Source of the DNA: Fasciolopsis buskii
Lineage: Eukaryota; Platyhelminthes; Trematoda; Plagiorchiida; Fasciolidae
Assembly (NCBI GenBank): GCA_008360955.1
Contig: LUCM01008972.1
Coordinates: forward strand, 33,338 to 97,337
Direction of reading: 5' to 3'
DNA: 64,000 nucleotides
Shown here: positions 12,361-24,888 of the stretch, in pieces
How the letters are laid out: each line of letters opens with the position of its first letter
Position numbering within the stretch: the first letter of the stretch is position 1
Position numbers and translations under genes: made by a program
The notes under the pieces: generated by a model
What the model was told of the DNA's origin: nothing
The model's input: only the letters and a program-made list of their open reading frames with translations
Database searches by the model: none

Positions 12361-14125
12361 AGAACACTGACATGCAGTTGATTTAAACAGTCCGATCTGC
12401 GCTACTCCGAGAACGCTAATGGGTATGGTTTCTAGGCTCTTATCTGCACCATTTCAATACCGAATTCAGGATAAATAATACTGAAATGAAAAACTACGGC
12501 AAGTGAAAGTGAGAAACTGAGAACAAACGGTTGCTGTACGCCTCGGTCACCTTTGACCCATGTTATTGGCAAGTGCATCACATCAGCCGCCATCCCAAAT
12601 TAATCACCTGTCTTCCCACACTCCGTATGAAAAGAACTGCGGTAGAGCTCAGCCGAGCGTCACGTGCGCTTGTAAACGGAGGTCAGTGCAGCACGAAACT
12701 CTGTAATTCGGCAGTTTGTGCGAGACGACTTTGTTGCGCGAAAGCTGATCAACCCGAATGTCATCGCGCTGTTCTCGACGCATTCACAATGTGAGAATAC
12801 AAATGTCCAGTCTTGGGTTGATGACTGACATGGTCGGTTGGCCAGTGAAACGCGCGAAGACTTGATGCAGCCGTCCGTTTTCAAATTCATCTTGCAGTTT
12901 CTCATTTTCACTTTATAGTTTCTTATCTATTTCCCTAAAGTATTTGTTAACAGCGGATCGATCGACGAATAAATACAGCCATTTATAGCACGTAAGTGGC
13001 CACATGTCTCTAGACAACTCGGTAACCTAAGGCCGTGATGTAGGTGATATTCTTGCTTTCCACTTAACGTCCATCAACATTTCATGGAACGACGAATGAT
13101 CCCCATTACTTCGAACTCCTGTGATAAACACCATTTTGTCTGCACGACTACGATTCTTCCACGTCATTCATAACCGCCATTTAAACTCATTTGACGATTT
13201 TCCATGCTTAGAAATGTCATAAAACTTTGGTACTGATCCATTAAACCTATCAATTGACTCTCGTGCTTCTTAACGATGAACCATTACCTAATATGAATGC
13301 AATCCAATCGTCAACCAATGTGGATGCTACTTGGCCCGCCGTCGGGCACGAGGCACAGACAGCATTTGCACTGGCAGCGCCGAACGAATTCCTCGGTTGT
13401 TCGTGTCAACTAATCAGAAGGACGGAAAATGGACAAATTACCTCAGTCCCATGCCACGAATCGATGGCAATTCGGTTCAGTCATCTAGTCAAACAATATA
13501 CAAAGAAACAGTCATCCCAGGACTAATACTGAGGCTATATTTACGGTGAATGAGAGCGCATTCACTGCACGAACACGTTCATTTCGAATAGCAGATGCCT
13601 TCATTGAGCTCAAAACCAAAATCCAGTGTGTACTAGTCCGAGTGGCATTAGTCAGATTTCAAAATTTCGACCCACGACCTTATCCTCATATCGAATGGTC
13701 AGAGAGAGAGAGAGAGTGATTTTACACGTAGTTCATCATTCGGACGTGCAAATCGGCCCCGTTATGACATACAATTTGTTACACTGATAAAGCAGGCCAG
13801 AGTTATTGCTCTGTGTAGAATAACTACAGGTTCACTTTGGCGAATCGCGTGGCGTTGAGTGTGTAAGCCAACAAGTCCACGGACGGATTGTTGGAATTTG
13901 TTCTGGCACACGTGGATGCTGTGTGCCCTAGTTGGTTCGACGACAGAAACGGTTAATACCGTTTAATTTTGCATCGACTTAACGTTTGTTACAAGCCATA
14001 ATGAAAGGAGAAAGGATTTTCTCGTCAAGTGACCATGTGCTGGCATCAACTGTGTGACAAATTTTGAAACACAACACAAATAATACACCTAGCGAATGAA
14101 CCAATGATACGGGTTAGTGACCTAC

Positions 14126-14489
14126 GTTCGTCTGATTCCCCTCGCTGGTCCGGTGCTGTTGTTCACCGGACACTCAGATGATTTAGCCACTTCGTCGGAC
14201 AAAGGAGACCATTCGAACGGCATTTGGTCTGTTTTAGTGGCCAGGTTCAAAGGACTGGACTGGGTCGGCAAAGGGCTGCCTCCGGTCTCGTTTTTCGGTG
14301 ATGGAACTGATGTTTGTGTGGATACGGTGGGATAGGTCGAGCCAAATTCATTCAAAAATAGACGTGGATCACATACACCGGCTCCACCAAATGGGATCGA
14401 ATTAGACGACAGTGCGGATGGATTCAGTTGCGTCATAAGATGTCGCCATAACCGGAAGTACATGAGGGCATAGTGAAAGCTGAGGGATG
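14126..14489 (-). CDS. Candidate upstream exon of the odd-skipped gene (Ser/Pro-rich)
   Basis: A minus-strand open frame encodes SFHYALMYFRLWRHLMTQ, then about 90 residues rich in Ser, Pro, Thr and Asn. Upstream is a long pyrimidine tract (TTTTCCTCCTCTCTTCTTG), a branch-point-like GCTGAC, and two AG acceptors (exon starts 14489 or 14479). Downstream is AAC|GTAGGT at 14125, a usable donor in phase 2, which matches the 6133 acceptor. The hydrophobic/aromatic block followed by low-complexity sequence is plausible for the N-terminal half of an Odd/OSR protein. I cannot align it to known members, so joining it to the zinc-finger exons rests on strand, phase and composition. It could instead be an exon of a separate gene or a chance ORF. 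Confidence 0.45.
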
Positions 14490-14873
14490 CTGTTTATTGT
14501 CAGCGGGATAACAAGAAGAGAGGAGGAAAAATGAAAAGAATGTAGTGGTACTTGACTTGATTGGGAGTAATTTTCACTGTAAATGCTGGAAAGTGTGTCA
14601 GAATTGTTCGCTGGTTACGCGGATAGTGCGTCACATTTTACGAAACTAGATTTGATCAAATAATACAGAATCAGAAACTTTTTTCATTTGCATTAAGCGA
14701 TCACTCTCAGCCCACCGGGGATAAACATAGGAGCTTTAGCATCAAATGAAGTATACAACAATCGAAAGTTGCATATATGTATATAGAGAGAGAGTTGAGA
14801 AGGCGTACAGTGAGTTAATGCGTTTATCGTGACGTTTCGATCCAAACTAGGACTCGTTGACAAACGTGAATTA

Positions 14874-14974
<101 letters not shown>

Positions 14975-15380
14975 CCTGCATATGTTGTGATAGAAGTAAT
15001 CAAATTTCTCGTATAAATGATGTCCTACTGGCCGAGTTATAATCAAAGTAACGATTTTATTTGTTTTGGCTCTTCTGATTACCAATGAGTAATACTGAGC
15101 AGAACCGCTGGTATCTCAATCCCCGTCAGGTCCCGTGGTCATGGAACTGAGCTCTGCGAGTCCCGAATCGTTTCTTTTCGACGGATTATAACCAGATCAC
15201 AGAGATGTTTTTAAAATGTATGAAAAATGACATCCAGTTCGACGGGAATGCTTATTTTCGCCAGCCCAACGTCTCGAAGGGCAATTATGTGAATCTCCTC
15301 CGGATTGCCACCGATATTTTTTAACCACGGACAGATGATAATACCAAGGCTTGAACAAAGTACTCAAACTGAAGCCTCAC

Positions 15381-15383
<3 letters not shown>

Positions 15384-15457
<74 letters not shown>
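15384..15457. repeat. (TA)n microsatellite, about 74 bp, abutting a Penelope fragment
   Basis: Uninterrupted TA tract ending at the first base of a Penelope-like fragment. It lies at the position where the full element (39.8 kb) reads GTATACATATCTG. The tract may have expanded from that seed. Confidence 0.95.
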
Positions 15458-15458
<1 letters not shown>

Positions 15459-16185
15459 GCCAGTCAAAGGTGACACGCTAGCAGAGATACCACGAAGACT
15501 GACTAGCGCTACCACTAAGACATTTTGCGCAGCCAAGCTTCGAATCCTATTCAAATCTTGTCCCCTGGTGTCATCACGGTTGGAAGACTGATTTCCTGAT
15601 TCTATCGGCTCGTTCTATGTTTATTCATTCACGTGTTTCGGTGGGACAATGTACATTGGCCGCTCGACCAGGCGCTTGTCTGAAAGCATCCGTGAACAGC
15701 ACCCTGCATGGTTGGGCACTGGAACATTTCAGTCACTTAATAGCGCAGTCGTTTTACACCTACCCCAGACTACCGTGAATGTGACGCAAGCTTTCCGGAC
15801 CCTGCATAAGGTCAGGGGTCAACAATCTAGGTTGGCAGTGTCTCCTATTGAGCACTACGGAAGCTGTCGCAATCCGCTTTGACAATCCTCCACTGTGCTC
15901 TCATAAACAATTTGTGGTTATGCTTCAACTCCCCTGGCCCGCCCTCCGTCCTAATGGAAATCCTGGACCACAAGACAATTAACACAACACGTTCATCTGT
16001 TTTCGGTTCACACATGCAACACCACAAATCCCTTCATCACCTATATTTTTTATCTGACTGGTCGAATCTCTCCTAAAAATTATTCTTGATATATTGTACT
16101 GTAATGGTATGCATATGAATCACTGAAAATGAGCTTGTTTTTCTCAATGGGCTCAGTGGGAATTTCGAAGGAATTCTGATTGCTC
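15458..16185 (+). mobile_element. Penelope-like element, 3' fragment with GIY-YIG domain
   Basis: This copy matches 39850-40590 of the full element. It keeps the linker GDTLAEIPRRLTSA, a GIY-YIG nuclease core GTMYIGRSTRR, and the C-terminal KVRGQQSRLAVSP segment. The 3' terminal sequence follows, including AATCACTGAAAATGAGC and CTCAGTGGGAATTTC. In the full copy the nuclease core is preceded by CSCG; here it reads CFGG, so the metal-ligand Cys pair is broken. Frameshifts and stops are present, and the RT half is missing. It sits in the presumed first intron of the odd-skipped gene. Confidence 0.85.
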
Positions 16186-16633
16186 AGTGGTTGTATTGTA
16201 TCAGTAGCACGCACGTACACTTCAGTGACCATTAATAGGAATCGACGTGAGTTTTCTCACGGATGTGGCTTAATGGAGTCTTGTACGAAAGTTGTCATGT
16301 GTGACCATTTCTTTTACGATTTCCTCCAAGTATGCCTGTTCTTTCTTCCCAATGGTGATTCACACATGATTTGTCCGATGGCCAATAGTGTGACAGAAGC
16401 ATGGTGTCTAATTTGCATAAACATTCCCATCATCTGTACCGGAGAGCCACACATTTTCCTGATGATCGACTGAGTCCCACACTCTGGCAAACTAACCCAT
16501 CTTGCAACTGTACACTTTATTGGGTTAGCCTAATGCGTAGGGAGGTGGTGTAATACAATTCCGGTACGACTGATCGGTCTATTCAGGCTAGAAATGCATG
16601 AAAGAAATGCGTGAAACTATACTATCAGCTGAC

Positions 16634-17114
16634 CTGATGGGAAACGAGTTGAGGATGATGATGGCGATGATGATGGCGGTAATGACGATAATGGCGGTGT
16701 CAGTAAAAGTGTCCACCAATACGGGGAAAAGGTGGGCACAGTCGAGTCGTGCACCGGTGGAATGTCGGTGTTCGCACAACCAGGGTCTGCTTGGGTTTGC
16801 TCCACCCGCCTTGATTCATCGGGATCAGAAGGACTGGGGATCGAACTGAACTGCTCGGGTTTGGTCATTGTGGATGGGTTTTCTGTACTGGAGATCCGGT
16901 TTTCCGGTTGAATTGCCGGACTGTGTTCGAGCGTGTTCAGTCCGGTTGACCAGGGACAATCGCCCAGACCGCTGAGACTAGACAGATTGGACGGAATGGT
17001 CGAACTGTGCATGGAGCGGTCCGGTGTGTCACTGTTTTTATGTGAGTTTCTGCAAGGAAATGATGATTCGTGAGTGGTAAAAAAGTCCTCAACATGGAAA
17101 CTGGTTGCCGACAA
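16634..17114 (-). CDS. Candidate 5'-most exon of the odd-skipped gene (Ser/Pro/Glu-rich)
   Basis: A minus-strand frame of about 160 codons has composition typical of a transcription-factor activation region, for example STIPSNLSSLSGLGDCPWST and SSIPSPSDPDESRRVEQTQ. A donor CAG|GTCAGC lies at 16633 in phase 1, which is compatible with the 14489 acceptor. A strong acceptor (TTTCCTTGCAG) inside the frame, near 17050, suggests the true exon may start there rather than at the Met at 17114. No domain is recognisable. The link to the zinc-finger exons is inferred only from strand and phase. Confidence 0.4.
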
Positions 17115-17446
17115 AATATAAAGAATGCTGAAACCTGTGTTGCTGGTGCTAATTTAGGACCTTCAAAATGACGCAAAGAGTCACCCAATTCTTGCAGTGG
17201 ATTATGACATGCAATACGGATTACTGGATAGGGGAGTAACATGAGCGCTTAGCCGATGATTTGAAATAACTGCGTTGTCGGTCAAGTGCTGCCCTGGGGA
17301 ATTTTGTCTTTCTATCCCTGGTACATAATACTTACGAAGTAAAACATTACTTCGAGGACGCTGCTTTTAGGTTGTATAGTAGAACTAGTTGGACCCTAAT
17401 GAGAAATTCTGGTCAAGGTTATCAGTCAACTTGACGATTTCGTGTT

Positions 17447-17554
17447 TTGTATTGTGCTAGCCTCCCAGAGTCAGACAACTCGAACGTTCTAGATGACAGT
17501 AATATTACTACTAACAACAATCATGATGGCAATAATAACACTAGCAGTGGTAAG

Positions 17555-17597
<43 letters not shown>

Positions 17598-17806
17598 GTG
17601 GCAATAGTGAGAACAACGATAATAGTCCTTATTATTCAAAAAATGTGTCTGATGTGAATCGCGACGATCATTACGACGACCTGGATGATGATGATGATGG
17701 GGACATGCTCGATGATGAACAGAATATTATTAATAACAGCAACAACGATGATGATGATGTTGTTGTTGTTGTTGTTGCGTTACAAATTTCACTAAGTTTG
17801 ATTTAA
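17447..17806 (+). other. Asn/Asp-rich open frame, possible low-complexity exon
   Basis: After an acceptor-like TTTTGTATTGTGCTAG, a plus-strand frame reads LPESDNSNVLDDSN, a poly-Asn run from (AAT)n at 17558-17595, then NDNSPYYSKNVSDVNRDDHY, an Asp run, and Val from (GTT)n. Flatworm regulatory genes often contain such exons. No good donor ends it, and simple repeats alone could produce it. On the minus strand it would read as Ser/Thr/Leu runs interrupted by stops. Confidence 0.3.
17558..17595. repeat. (AAT)n microsatellite
   Basis: About 12 AAT units, part of the Asn-rich frame. Confidence 0.95.
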
Positions 17807-17850
17807 AAAACTTCTTTTACTAACGTTGTATTCCTAGTCAATTCTTCACG

Positions 17851-17853
<3 letters not shown>

Positions 17854-17892
<39 letters not shown>
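17854..17892. repeat. (CA)n microsatellite
   Basis: About 19 uninterrupted CA units. Confidence 0.97.
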
Positions 17893-17895
<3 letters not shown>

Positions 17896-20389
17896 TACAC
17901 ATCAATTGACGAGGACCAGTATTTGTGCTCTGTCTGTTTTCACTGATCATCATAACAAATGTCGTTCATCACTTTGAACCGGCTGACCTAATTCTATATT
18001 CATTCTCGTTTGTTTATATATCTGTTTAGTTCAAAGAGCATTCTTTAGGATAACTTTCCCTGTTTACCGCATGCGAGTTCCTGTTGTCCCCAGGGTGTAA
18101 AACAGATTCCAAATAGGACAACCACGATTGAACTACTTGTTCACAAAGAACTCCACATTCATTATTACCGGTCATTTCGTTTGTAAATCACACTGAGACA
18201 ATTTGCAATCGCGTTCTGCCTGGCTAGTTGAGAACCGGTAAATGCATGCGCATCGAGCCACAAACGAGGGGAAGGCTAGTCTGACATCAGTGGCGGAAGC
18301 TCTAGGGCCATTCGACGTGAGTAATATTCAAATAGTCAACCACAATACGGTTACTCTTTATAGTCTTTACTGCACACCAAGTATATTACGGTGTAAGGGG
18401 CAAACCCCTAAATCAAAAGACACTACCAGAGGAGATTCCGAACAGGTTGAGGATATCCACATAGGACTTAGTTCATTGATTTTGCATCTAAACGGCAATA
18501 GACGAAACTGCACGCCGCATGTAACTGGAATATTCAGATACGAGGGGTGGGTGGGCAGGTTTTAGCCTTGTGTAATAGAAAAAAGATGATGAGATGTAAC
18601 GAAATGTCTAGTGTGTGTGCGTGTGTGTATGCTGAGCATGCCTCACGAACAGCCCAACTTCTAGGACTCTTTGTACAGGCGATACAATAGAATGAGACAG
18701 ATTTATTCGTTACAAACTAGACTGAGTTCAGTTTGTACAACTCCCCTTAACCTGACACTTACTTGCTCTAGTTGCTAGGTCACAGCAACATCTACTCGGG
18801 GAAGAAATGGACTTAGGGCCAATGAAGAATCAAATAGACTATGCGGAATAGATAGACCAATTATTTTCTACCCGAGTCCATGAACCGCCATAGGTTTGAA
18901 ATCAAGTGCATCGAGAGACGGCTTTATCACATAAATTACGGGGATAGTAGCATTTGATTGTGTCATCTCATATCCATAACCCCGGCGTGTATGACAGGAT
19001 CTTGTAGATCCGCAGCAAATTGTCCAAAATGCCTTACTCGGATCAGTCCGCCTAGTGGTTTCGGATTTTCACACCACGGATTGAAAATGTCTACGAATCC
19101 GCCAATCGCTGTCTACCATGTGGAAACAGAGCACACCGGGGAGCCGTCTGTGAACATGGGCGACATGTCATGGACCGACGCCTGAAGTTCACAGTTCGTT
19201 CTGCTATGTTTGCATCACTTGAGTTCCGGTACGTGCAGTTCATTTGAAGAAATGGTTTCCAATAGACTACTTCTATTTCGACTGTCGTTTCAAAAGGGTT
19301 GTGATTAGTAACAAACGAAGTACTCCAGTGTGGAAAATAGTAATACTACTAAATGGTAGTAATAAAATGGATTTCCAGTACATGATATACAAGTTTGATA
19401 TTTGATGAAAGAGTCGCCCGAAATGCTCGCAAACAGTCCGTGGATGTGTCAGTCACATTTTCAAGTTGAATCAAAATAAGGGAAAACTGATTTTCCTTTC
19501 CGGAAATGACCTCAAACCCCTAAGGGGAAACAAATCATATACAACCACTAAAGTTGACCTAATTACGAAAGGTCAAAAGAACGATCCTCCTGCGAGAATA
19601 ATTCACCCGGGAACCAACACTCCGGTCACATGTGACGGTTAGACGACAAACTTAATGCACGTCACCTATTTTCCCGCCAGTTGGAATGTGATTTTAACGT
19701 AGATCTGAACCTTTCTTCTATAAACCCATTGCAATACGTAAATACCAGATAGACAAAAATCAATAATATTACTCTGCCAAGCGGATTATCCAATAAAGAC
19801 CTTGAAATTGGTAACAAGTGTCTCAAAAGTCAACTTTATCTTGGTGTTCTACTTTCCTAAGGCAATCCCTGGGGAAACGTAAGAAGTGATGCTTGCGCGA
19901 TACCGATAAAAGAACAGACATTTTCGTAGTCGAGTTGCACTGTTTTCCATCGTCAAGTGGAGTTCGGCAGAAATAAGCCCGTCTGTCAGAAGATTTGGCC
20001 GGCATGAATCTTTTTGTCCACAAAATAATCGGCAATGCACCTTGTAGTACACGATGAGTAAATTTACCCGCGTGAGACATGAAAGATTTCCACCCGGTCA
20101 AAGGAAATTCTGTCTGGAACACGGTAGAAGATACAGCACGATTGGTTTGGACATCACATCTTGGTACCAAACTGTTTCTCAGCCTAGTTCCTCGTTGTAA
20201 GTGTGCTCGTGCCCATGTTTCTACGAGACGAGTTCATATCGCTCGGCCGAACCGGACTCTGTCTATTTGCAGCACATGTTGAAATATGCTCCACGGTTAG
20301 GTCGTGTACCAATGCTTATCTTACCGTGTTAATGCGTTCTGATTGATTGTCCATTTGTTTTCTACCTACGTGAAAATGCATACCTGGAA
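17893..20389. other. Stretch with no recognisable gene
   Basis: Holds ORFs up to 115 codons (minus 19823-20170; plus 18242-18565), none with a recognisable motif, and a short GT-rich tract near 18.61 kb. Nothing here can be assigned. Confidence 0.4.
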
Positions 20390-20558
20390 GTGGATAGGTC
20401 GAGGAGGAAGACGAAAAGACGCAGGTATCACAGAAGACAAAGTGGGCAGTACTCGTCTTTTTTTCCGAAAGCTGATGCCCGAATAGGACAAGTGAATTTC
20501 TATGATATGGATCCTCTTCCGACAGTGCCGCCTGCGACTTTTGAACAGTCTTCTGCTA
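20390..20558 (+). other. Candidate exon ending at a perfect GTAAGT donor
   Basis: The plus-strand frame starts with a basic cluster (RSRRKTKRRRYHRRQ) and continues as SGQYSSFFPKADARIG and DMDPLPTVPPATFEQSSA. It is cut by GTAAGT at 20559-20564, a consensus donor in phase 1. A possible acceptor GGAAG lies just upstream but has a poor pyrimidine tract. The composition looks protein-like, but I do not recognise the family. Chance cannot be excluded. Confidence 0.3.
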
Positions 20559-21756
20559 GTAAGTGTTCTATTGTCCTTCCCAGTCCCCTTAGACGATGGG
20601 ACAGTCTCGATTGTCAGCAAAATTCATGGTGGTTATATGCAGTACGATTTACCTTGAGAGGTACAATCATTCCGCTTTCTTGTCCGTGTGTGTGTATGTG
20701 GGGGTGTGTGTGTGTGCGAGAAGCAGAGAAAGACAGCGATTTATCTTTCGAATGATCCAAAGCTCATTCAACATGGCGAATACTGAGGATAGCATCCCAT
20801 GGAACCTATTAATCCGGTCACAAAGTGAAATGTGCGACCGATACGTCATGAATACCGACACTCGTTTTGACGACAGCGTCTCGAGATCTCGACGAAATTT
20901 TGCCACTGGGCAACGAAAACATATTAGTATCCGCGTGGACGGCTAATTTCATTGGTAAATTACAATTGGCTCGGATTAAGTTACACACAGTGGCCGAATA
21001 TCGCTGTCGATTAAAGACAATACCCAGTGTATCAATGCTAATAAGGAACTATTGTCTAACTCGACACTACTGTCTGACGTTGGTAACGAATGGGATCCAG
21101 ATCGCATGGTGTTAATCTCTAGCGAATCACTAATGGACTATAGCGAGGTTGACCTGTCGATTGTGTTCAGCCTACGGCCATGTTCACTCCATATTCCAGC
21201 TCCGGTTCAGAAAGAACTGTCGGTCATAGTTTCTAAAACTTCGATTGAACTGATGCAGTCGCACTGTTTTTGGATGCGGAGTTAGTTAGGTAGAATATCC
21301 CTCCTTCCAGATACGAACACATACTGCCATTGTGAAGTGAAAAAAAGATGTTCATTCCCGTTCCGAGTTGGGTATCATTGGACGAGCGCGAAACACTGAG
21401 GTCCTTTCAATGCAGTTAATGAACACACCAAAAGGAATCAAATAGTGTTCGCAGATGACAGTATTTCGTTTACACAGTCCGATTCTAAGCGTGTAGCAAG
21501 AAGTTTGGAGCATGGACTATATGAGCCTTGTGTATTCGATCTCTAATATAGTCTGATATGTTTGATCTTTGTATGGACGAAGATCCTAGTGAAATACTTC
21601 AATCTCAAAGTAGTTGGGTTTTCCTTTAATTGTTAGGCCGATCAAACAGACCAGTGTGCACGTGAAAATGCAAAAAAAATTGTTCTAGTTGGCTGGAAAA
21701 AAAGAAACACAAAGGAACCAGCTAGCTAATCGGGGCAATTTAGTACTCACGCGGGA
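20559..21756 (+). other. Cluster of overlapping plus-strand open frames
   Basis: Three frames overlap: 20596-20946, 20867-21115 and 21001-21285. The last contains SNSTLLSDVGNEWDPDRMV and looks protein-like. A possible 36-bp GT-AG micro-intron (GTAAATT...ACACACAG) lies near 20955-20990; flatworm genes do have introns this short. No consistent spliced model could be built, so these remain unassigned. Confidence 0.25.
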
Positions 21757-22386
21757 TTGTCTCCGGAACTGGAAGCGGACATTGTGGAAAGTTCATTTAG
21801 CAGATTAATAGTCGGTGTCCAAGCCGGTGAGGACAACATGTTCACGGCCGTTATGAGGTACAAACAAGTGAAGAAAGACGACGTGGCGGTCTTTTGTCCT
21901 TCTCAAACGGTGATTACACACACGTGTTTGAGTGTGCGCACCTGGCATCAACTACCGCAGTATATATCTACCTCGTGGGAGCAATCCCAAAGTGTCATTT
22001 GCAACATGGTGCTTGCTGGAATGCATGAATGGGCGCGTACATTGTCATGGTTACGTTCTGTGATGCTCTGTCAGCTAGCCAAGCGTTCGATCCAGCAGGC
22101 TTCGACAGAGCCCCGCGGACACTTGACACCCGAGTCTATCTTCCTGTTCCCCATTTGCTGTCTGAAACAAGTCGTGTTTGTTGTCGATGCTGATGTTGTC
22201 CCGGAGGGAGGGGATTCTCTGGCATGGTGCTGTGATCAGTCTTTCACGCGAACGCACTTAGACAGGCTTCGAGGTTGTCACCTATTATGTATCAGCAATG
22301 CGAGGTGGACTATACTGCATGGACAGAATATTATCATACGTAGATATTCCCAAATCAGGCATCATTCACGATCCAATTACACATGA
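21757..22386 (+). other. Longest unexplained open frame (209 codons)
   Basis: This is an uninterrupted plus-strand frame. Its first third reads most like protein: LIVGVQAGEDNMFTAVMRYK, then QVKKDDVAVFCPS. The rest is Cys/Trp-rich and less convincing. By rough chance alone, well under one such ORF is expected in 64 kb of random sequence. I recognise no domain, signal peptide or transposon motif. It could include a true exon ending at one of several GT sites (for example CCG|GTGAGG), with the remainder read-through. Confidence 0.3.
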
Positions 22387-23058
22387 TGATACACACCCAT
22401 GTGCACACGCAAGCACATTCGCACGCAAATGAGATGCTCCTTATGGTGGTGATGCATTGAGGGTGGGAGGTGGGGTTGACTTTGAGGCTGGATTAGAGGG
22501 AATTGAACAGGAAAGTGCAATAACCCAGCCTCATAATCATGTGAGCCGATTCAGATCGGTGATAGGATGGACCTGCATGTTCATTTGTGCCCGTGTCCGT
22601 ATGTGTGTGTGTGTGTGTGTGTGTGCACGCAGTGGCGACGATAAAGAGGATGATGCACGCTTGATGAAGAGTTCGGTGCTGCAACAATTTGCCTGGGAGT
22701 GCACGTTCGTGAAGTACGGTCTTCTCCACAATCGGTACGCGATAAATAGAGTTGGGCACAACCATTGGGATGGCCAATACAACCGCATACTTGCAAACCG
22801 ACATACTTTCGGACGCAAAAACAAGGGGGCAACAGATACGGAGCCCGAAGTATGGCCAAATCCTGCGGCTTTCTTGCGGTCCCGGTTGATGAGATGCATT
22901 CTTTTTCGGGGTCTTCGTAACCACTGGAAACCGTCCGGTCCCAGTTGAGACTCGGCGCACAAATAGAGGGACTGAGAACAGTTCAATACAATGCGACACT
23001 GTTCGTACACACAAGAATCGCTGCATGGGTAATGAGGTTTCGAACAGTCGAACCACTG

Positions 23059-23090
23059 CTAGCTGACTAGCTAAGCCGTCAGTCAGCTAG
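23059..23090. repeat. Perfect 10-bp inverted repeat (CTAGCTGACT/AGTCAGCTAG)
   Basis: The arms at 23059-23068 and 23081-23090 are perfect reverse complements with a 12-nt loop. They lie in a stretch rich in CTAG/AGTC motifs. Confidence 0.7.
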
Positions 23091-23323
23091 CTAGTCAGTC
23101 AGAAATGGCCTGATTACCTTAGCAATTCATTGTGTATTGCACTATGGGAACGGGACTATCAACAACAATAACAACAAAATCCGGGGGGAGGAGGAGGAGA
23201 GGGGTTGGTTGGAACAAAACAGAATGCGAATGCGGTGAACCACTCCAGTGGCCCACAGTATGTCGATTCAACTCCAGCGCATAATTTGGACGCGATTTGA
23301 CCCTGGTCTCTCCTTCTGGTGTC

Positions 23324-23324
<1 letters not shown>

Positions 23325-23354
<30 letters not shown>

Positions 23355-23370
23355 CTTCTTCTTCTTCTTC
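23325..23370. repeat. (CTT)n microsatellite
   Basis: About 15 CTT units. It gives spurious poly-Glu, poly-Phe and poly-Lys frames. Confidence 0.97.
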
Positions 23371-24825
23371 GTCAATGCTCTGATCGGCTGGTCCCGAGTC
23401 CTTTTCGTGAACCGGATCTTCGTGACATACATGTGGGGAGGGAGAACGTACAGGGATGCCCATATTCCCAGAATGTACGTTTGCATATTTAATTCACAGT
23501 AAAATCCCAACTCGAATAAAGGTGTTGTGATCAAATAAGACTACCTGAAGCCGACTAATTAGCTATTTCAGCGATGACTGAATAGAATATGGCTCACCAG
23601 AAAATCGGATGCATTGTGAACTCTTACACGAAGCATCACTGAATGCAGACGGAAAGACAAGATTCCGTGGAGAGGGGGAAAGGAAAGGCGAGAGGAGGAA
23701 AATTCATTCATTTTGAGAATTCGATTGCAAAATCACTTATCACTTAGCCTGAACACTTAGGTCACCGACAAGAAGCATGAAAGCACTCAGAATACCAGGG
23801 CAGAAAGCTTTTTCGCCGCAGCTTTCATAAATTCCCCCAGGTGCAGTTCGCAAGTTTCAATCACAGATTTGATCCCGGGATGGCCAGCTGTAGGTCGAAC
23901 GGCAGAACCACCGTGAAATTCGGTCCGATAACCTCTTTCCGAGTATACCAACAAACAATGGATCTAGAATTTCAAGATTTGAACAACTATCCATTGTTCA
24001 GTGTAGTGCGTTGACGTTTTCTAAAGACAGTAAAAATATTATGAATTACAATTTCTAATGGTATACCAATGGATACGAATAAATTGTGCGGCAAGGAAAT
24101 GCTGTTCACTGTGACACCGAGCAACGGTTACATCCAGGTACCGTTAGTAGAACTTGACGTTTCAAAGCCTATATTCATGAAGTTCAATTATGACTAAAAA
24201 AAACAGGTGCAAAGCTACAGGAAACGAAACTGTCCTCTCATACATTAGCTACTTTGAACAATTTTTTTTGGGTTGGTTTGGAAAAGTTGTTTGGGTCTTC
24301 GCATGGGTTATTGCTTTTGCATCTCCCACTCATGGCTAAATTTAGCTTTTAGGCTGTGAACAATTCATCACCACTCGGGGGGCATCATTGTCTTGGAACA
24401 TCTGTTGTTCACCTTGATCTTCCTAGTTCTTTTGTTTAGGCTTACGTCTGACCAAATCGGTGACTGCTCCCGGTAAAGGCGACTTGGTCACTGATTCGAA
24501 TCGCTCTACCACATCCGGTTGTGTTATCCACCGTTACTTTCGGATTACGCTATGCCTCATCTCAGCTCCCATTCAAGGAAGTTTATTCTTTCGTGTAAAT
24601 TGCAGTTTTTGGACTGGATTTCTCCTATCCGATATCACCTGTTTGTCCGAATATATGTTGTTGTGGGTGGGTGAAGGATGGGGCTGCCAAATTGCTGTCA
24701 ATCCCAAGCCATCTAACAAAATGACGATTGTATTGATAACCAACGCTAATTTATCTTTTCTGTTTGTAAAAACAGTTAAGTTGCTATACACATGTGACCC
24801 AAGCATTTACAGCGATATCCTATGT

Positions 24826-24827
<2 letters not shown>

Positions 24828-24886
<59 letters not shown>
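24828..24886. repeat. (TA)n microsatellite, about 59 bp
   Basis: Uninterrupted TA tract. Confidence 0.98.

Positions 24887-24888
<2 letters not shown>

Larger units (their letters stand above)
6134..14125 (-). other. Probable large intron of the odd-skipped gene
   Basis: If the upstream exon at 14126-14489 is real, this 8-kb interval is an intron. It contains two hammerhead SINEs in opposite orientation (6.98-7.59 kb), an unexplained GC-richer block (11.56-12.36 kb) and a short (GA)n tract near 13.7 kb. The rest (7.6-11.5 and 12.4-14.1 kb) has only scattered ORFs under 95 codons and nothing I can assign. Confidence 0.45.

Noticed and set aside
22457..23056. Long frames on both strands (163, 187 and 157 codons) with His-Thr or Cys-Val runs
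   Set aside because: They owe their length to the (GT)n/(CA)n tract at 22602-22626; no motif on either strand.
23119..23534. Poly-Glu, poly-Phe and poly-Lys frames
   Set aside because: Three frames of one (CTT)n microsatellite.
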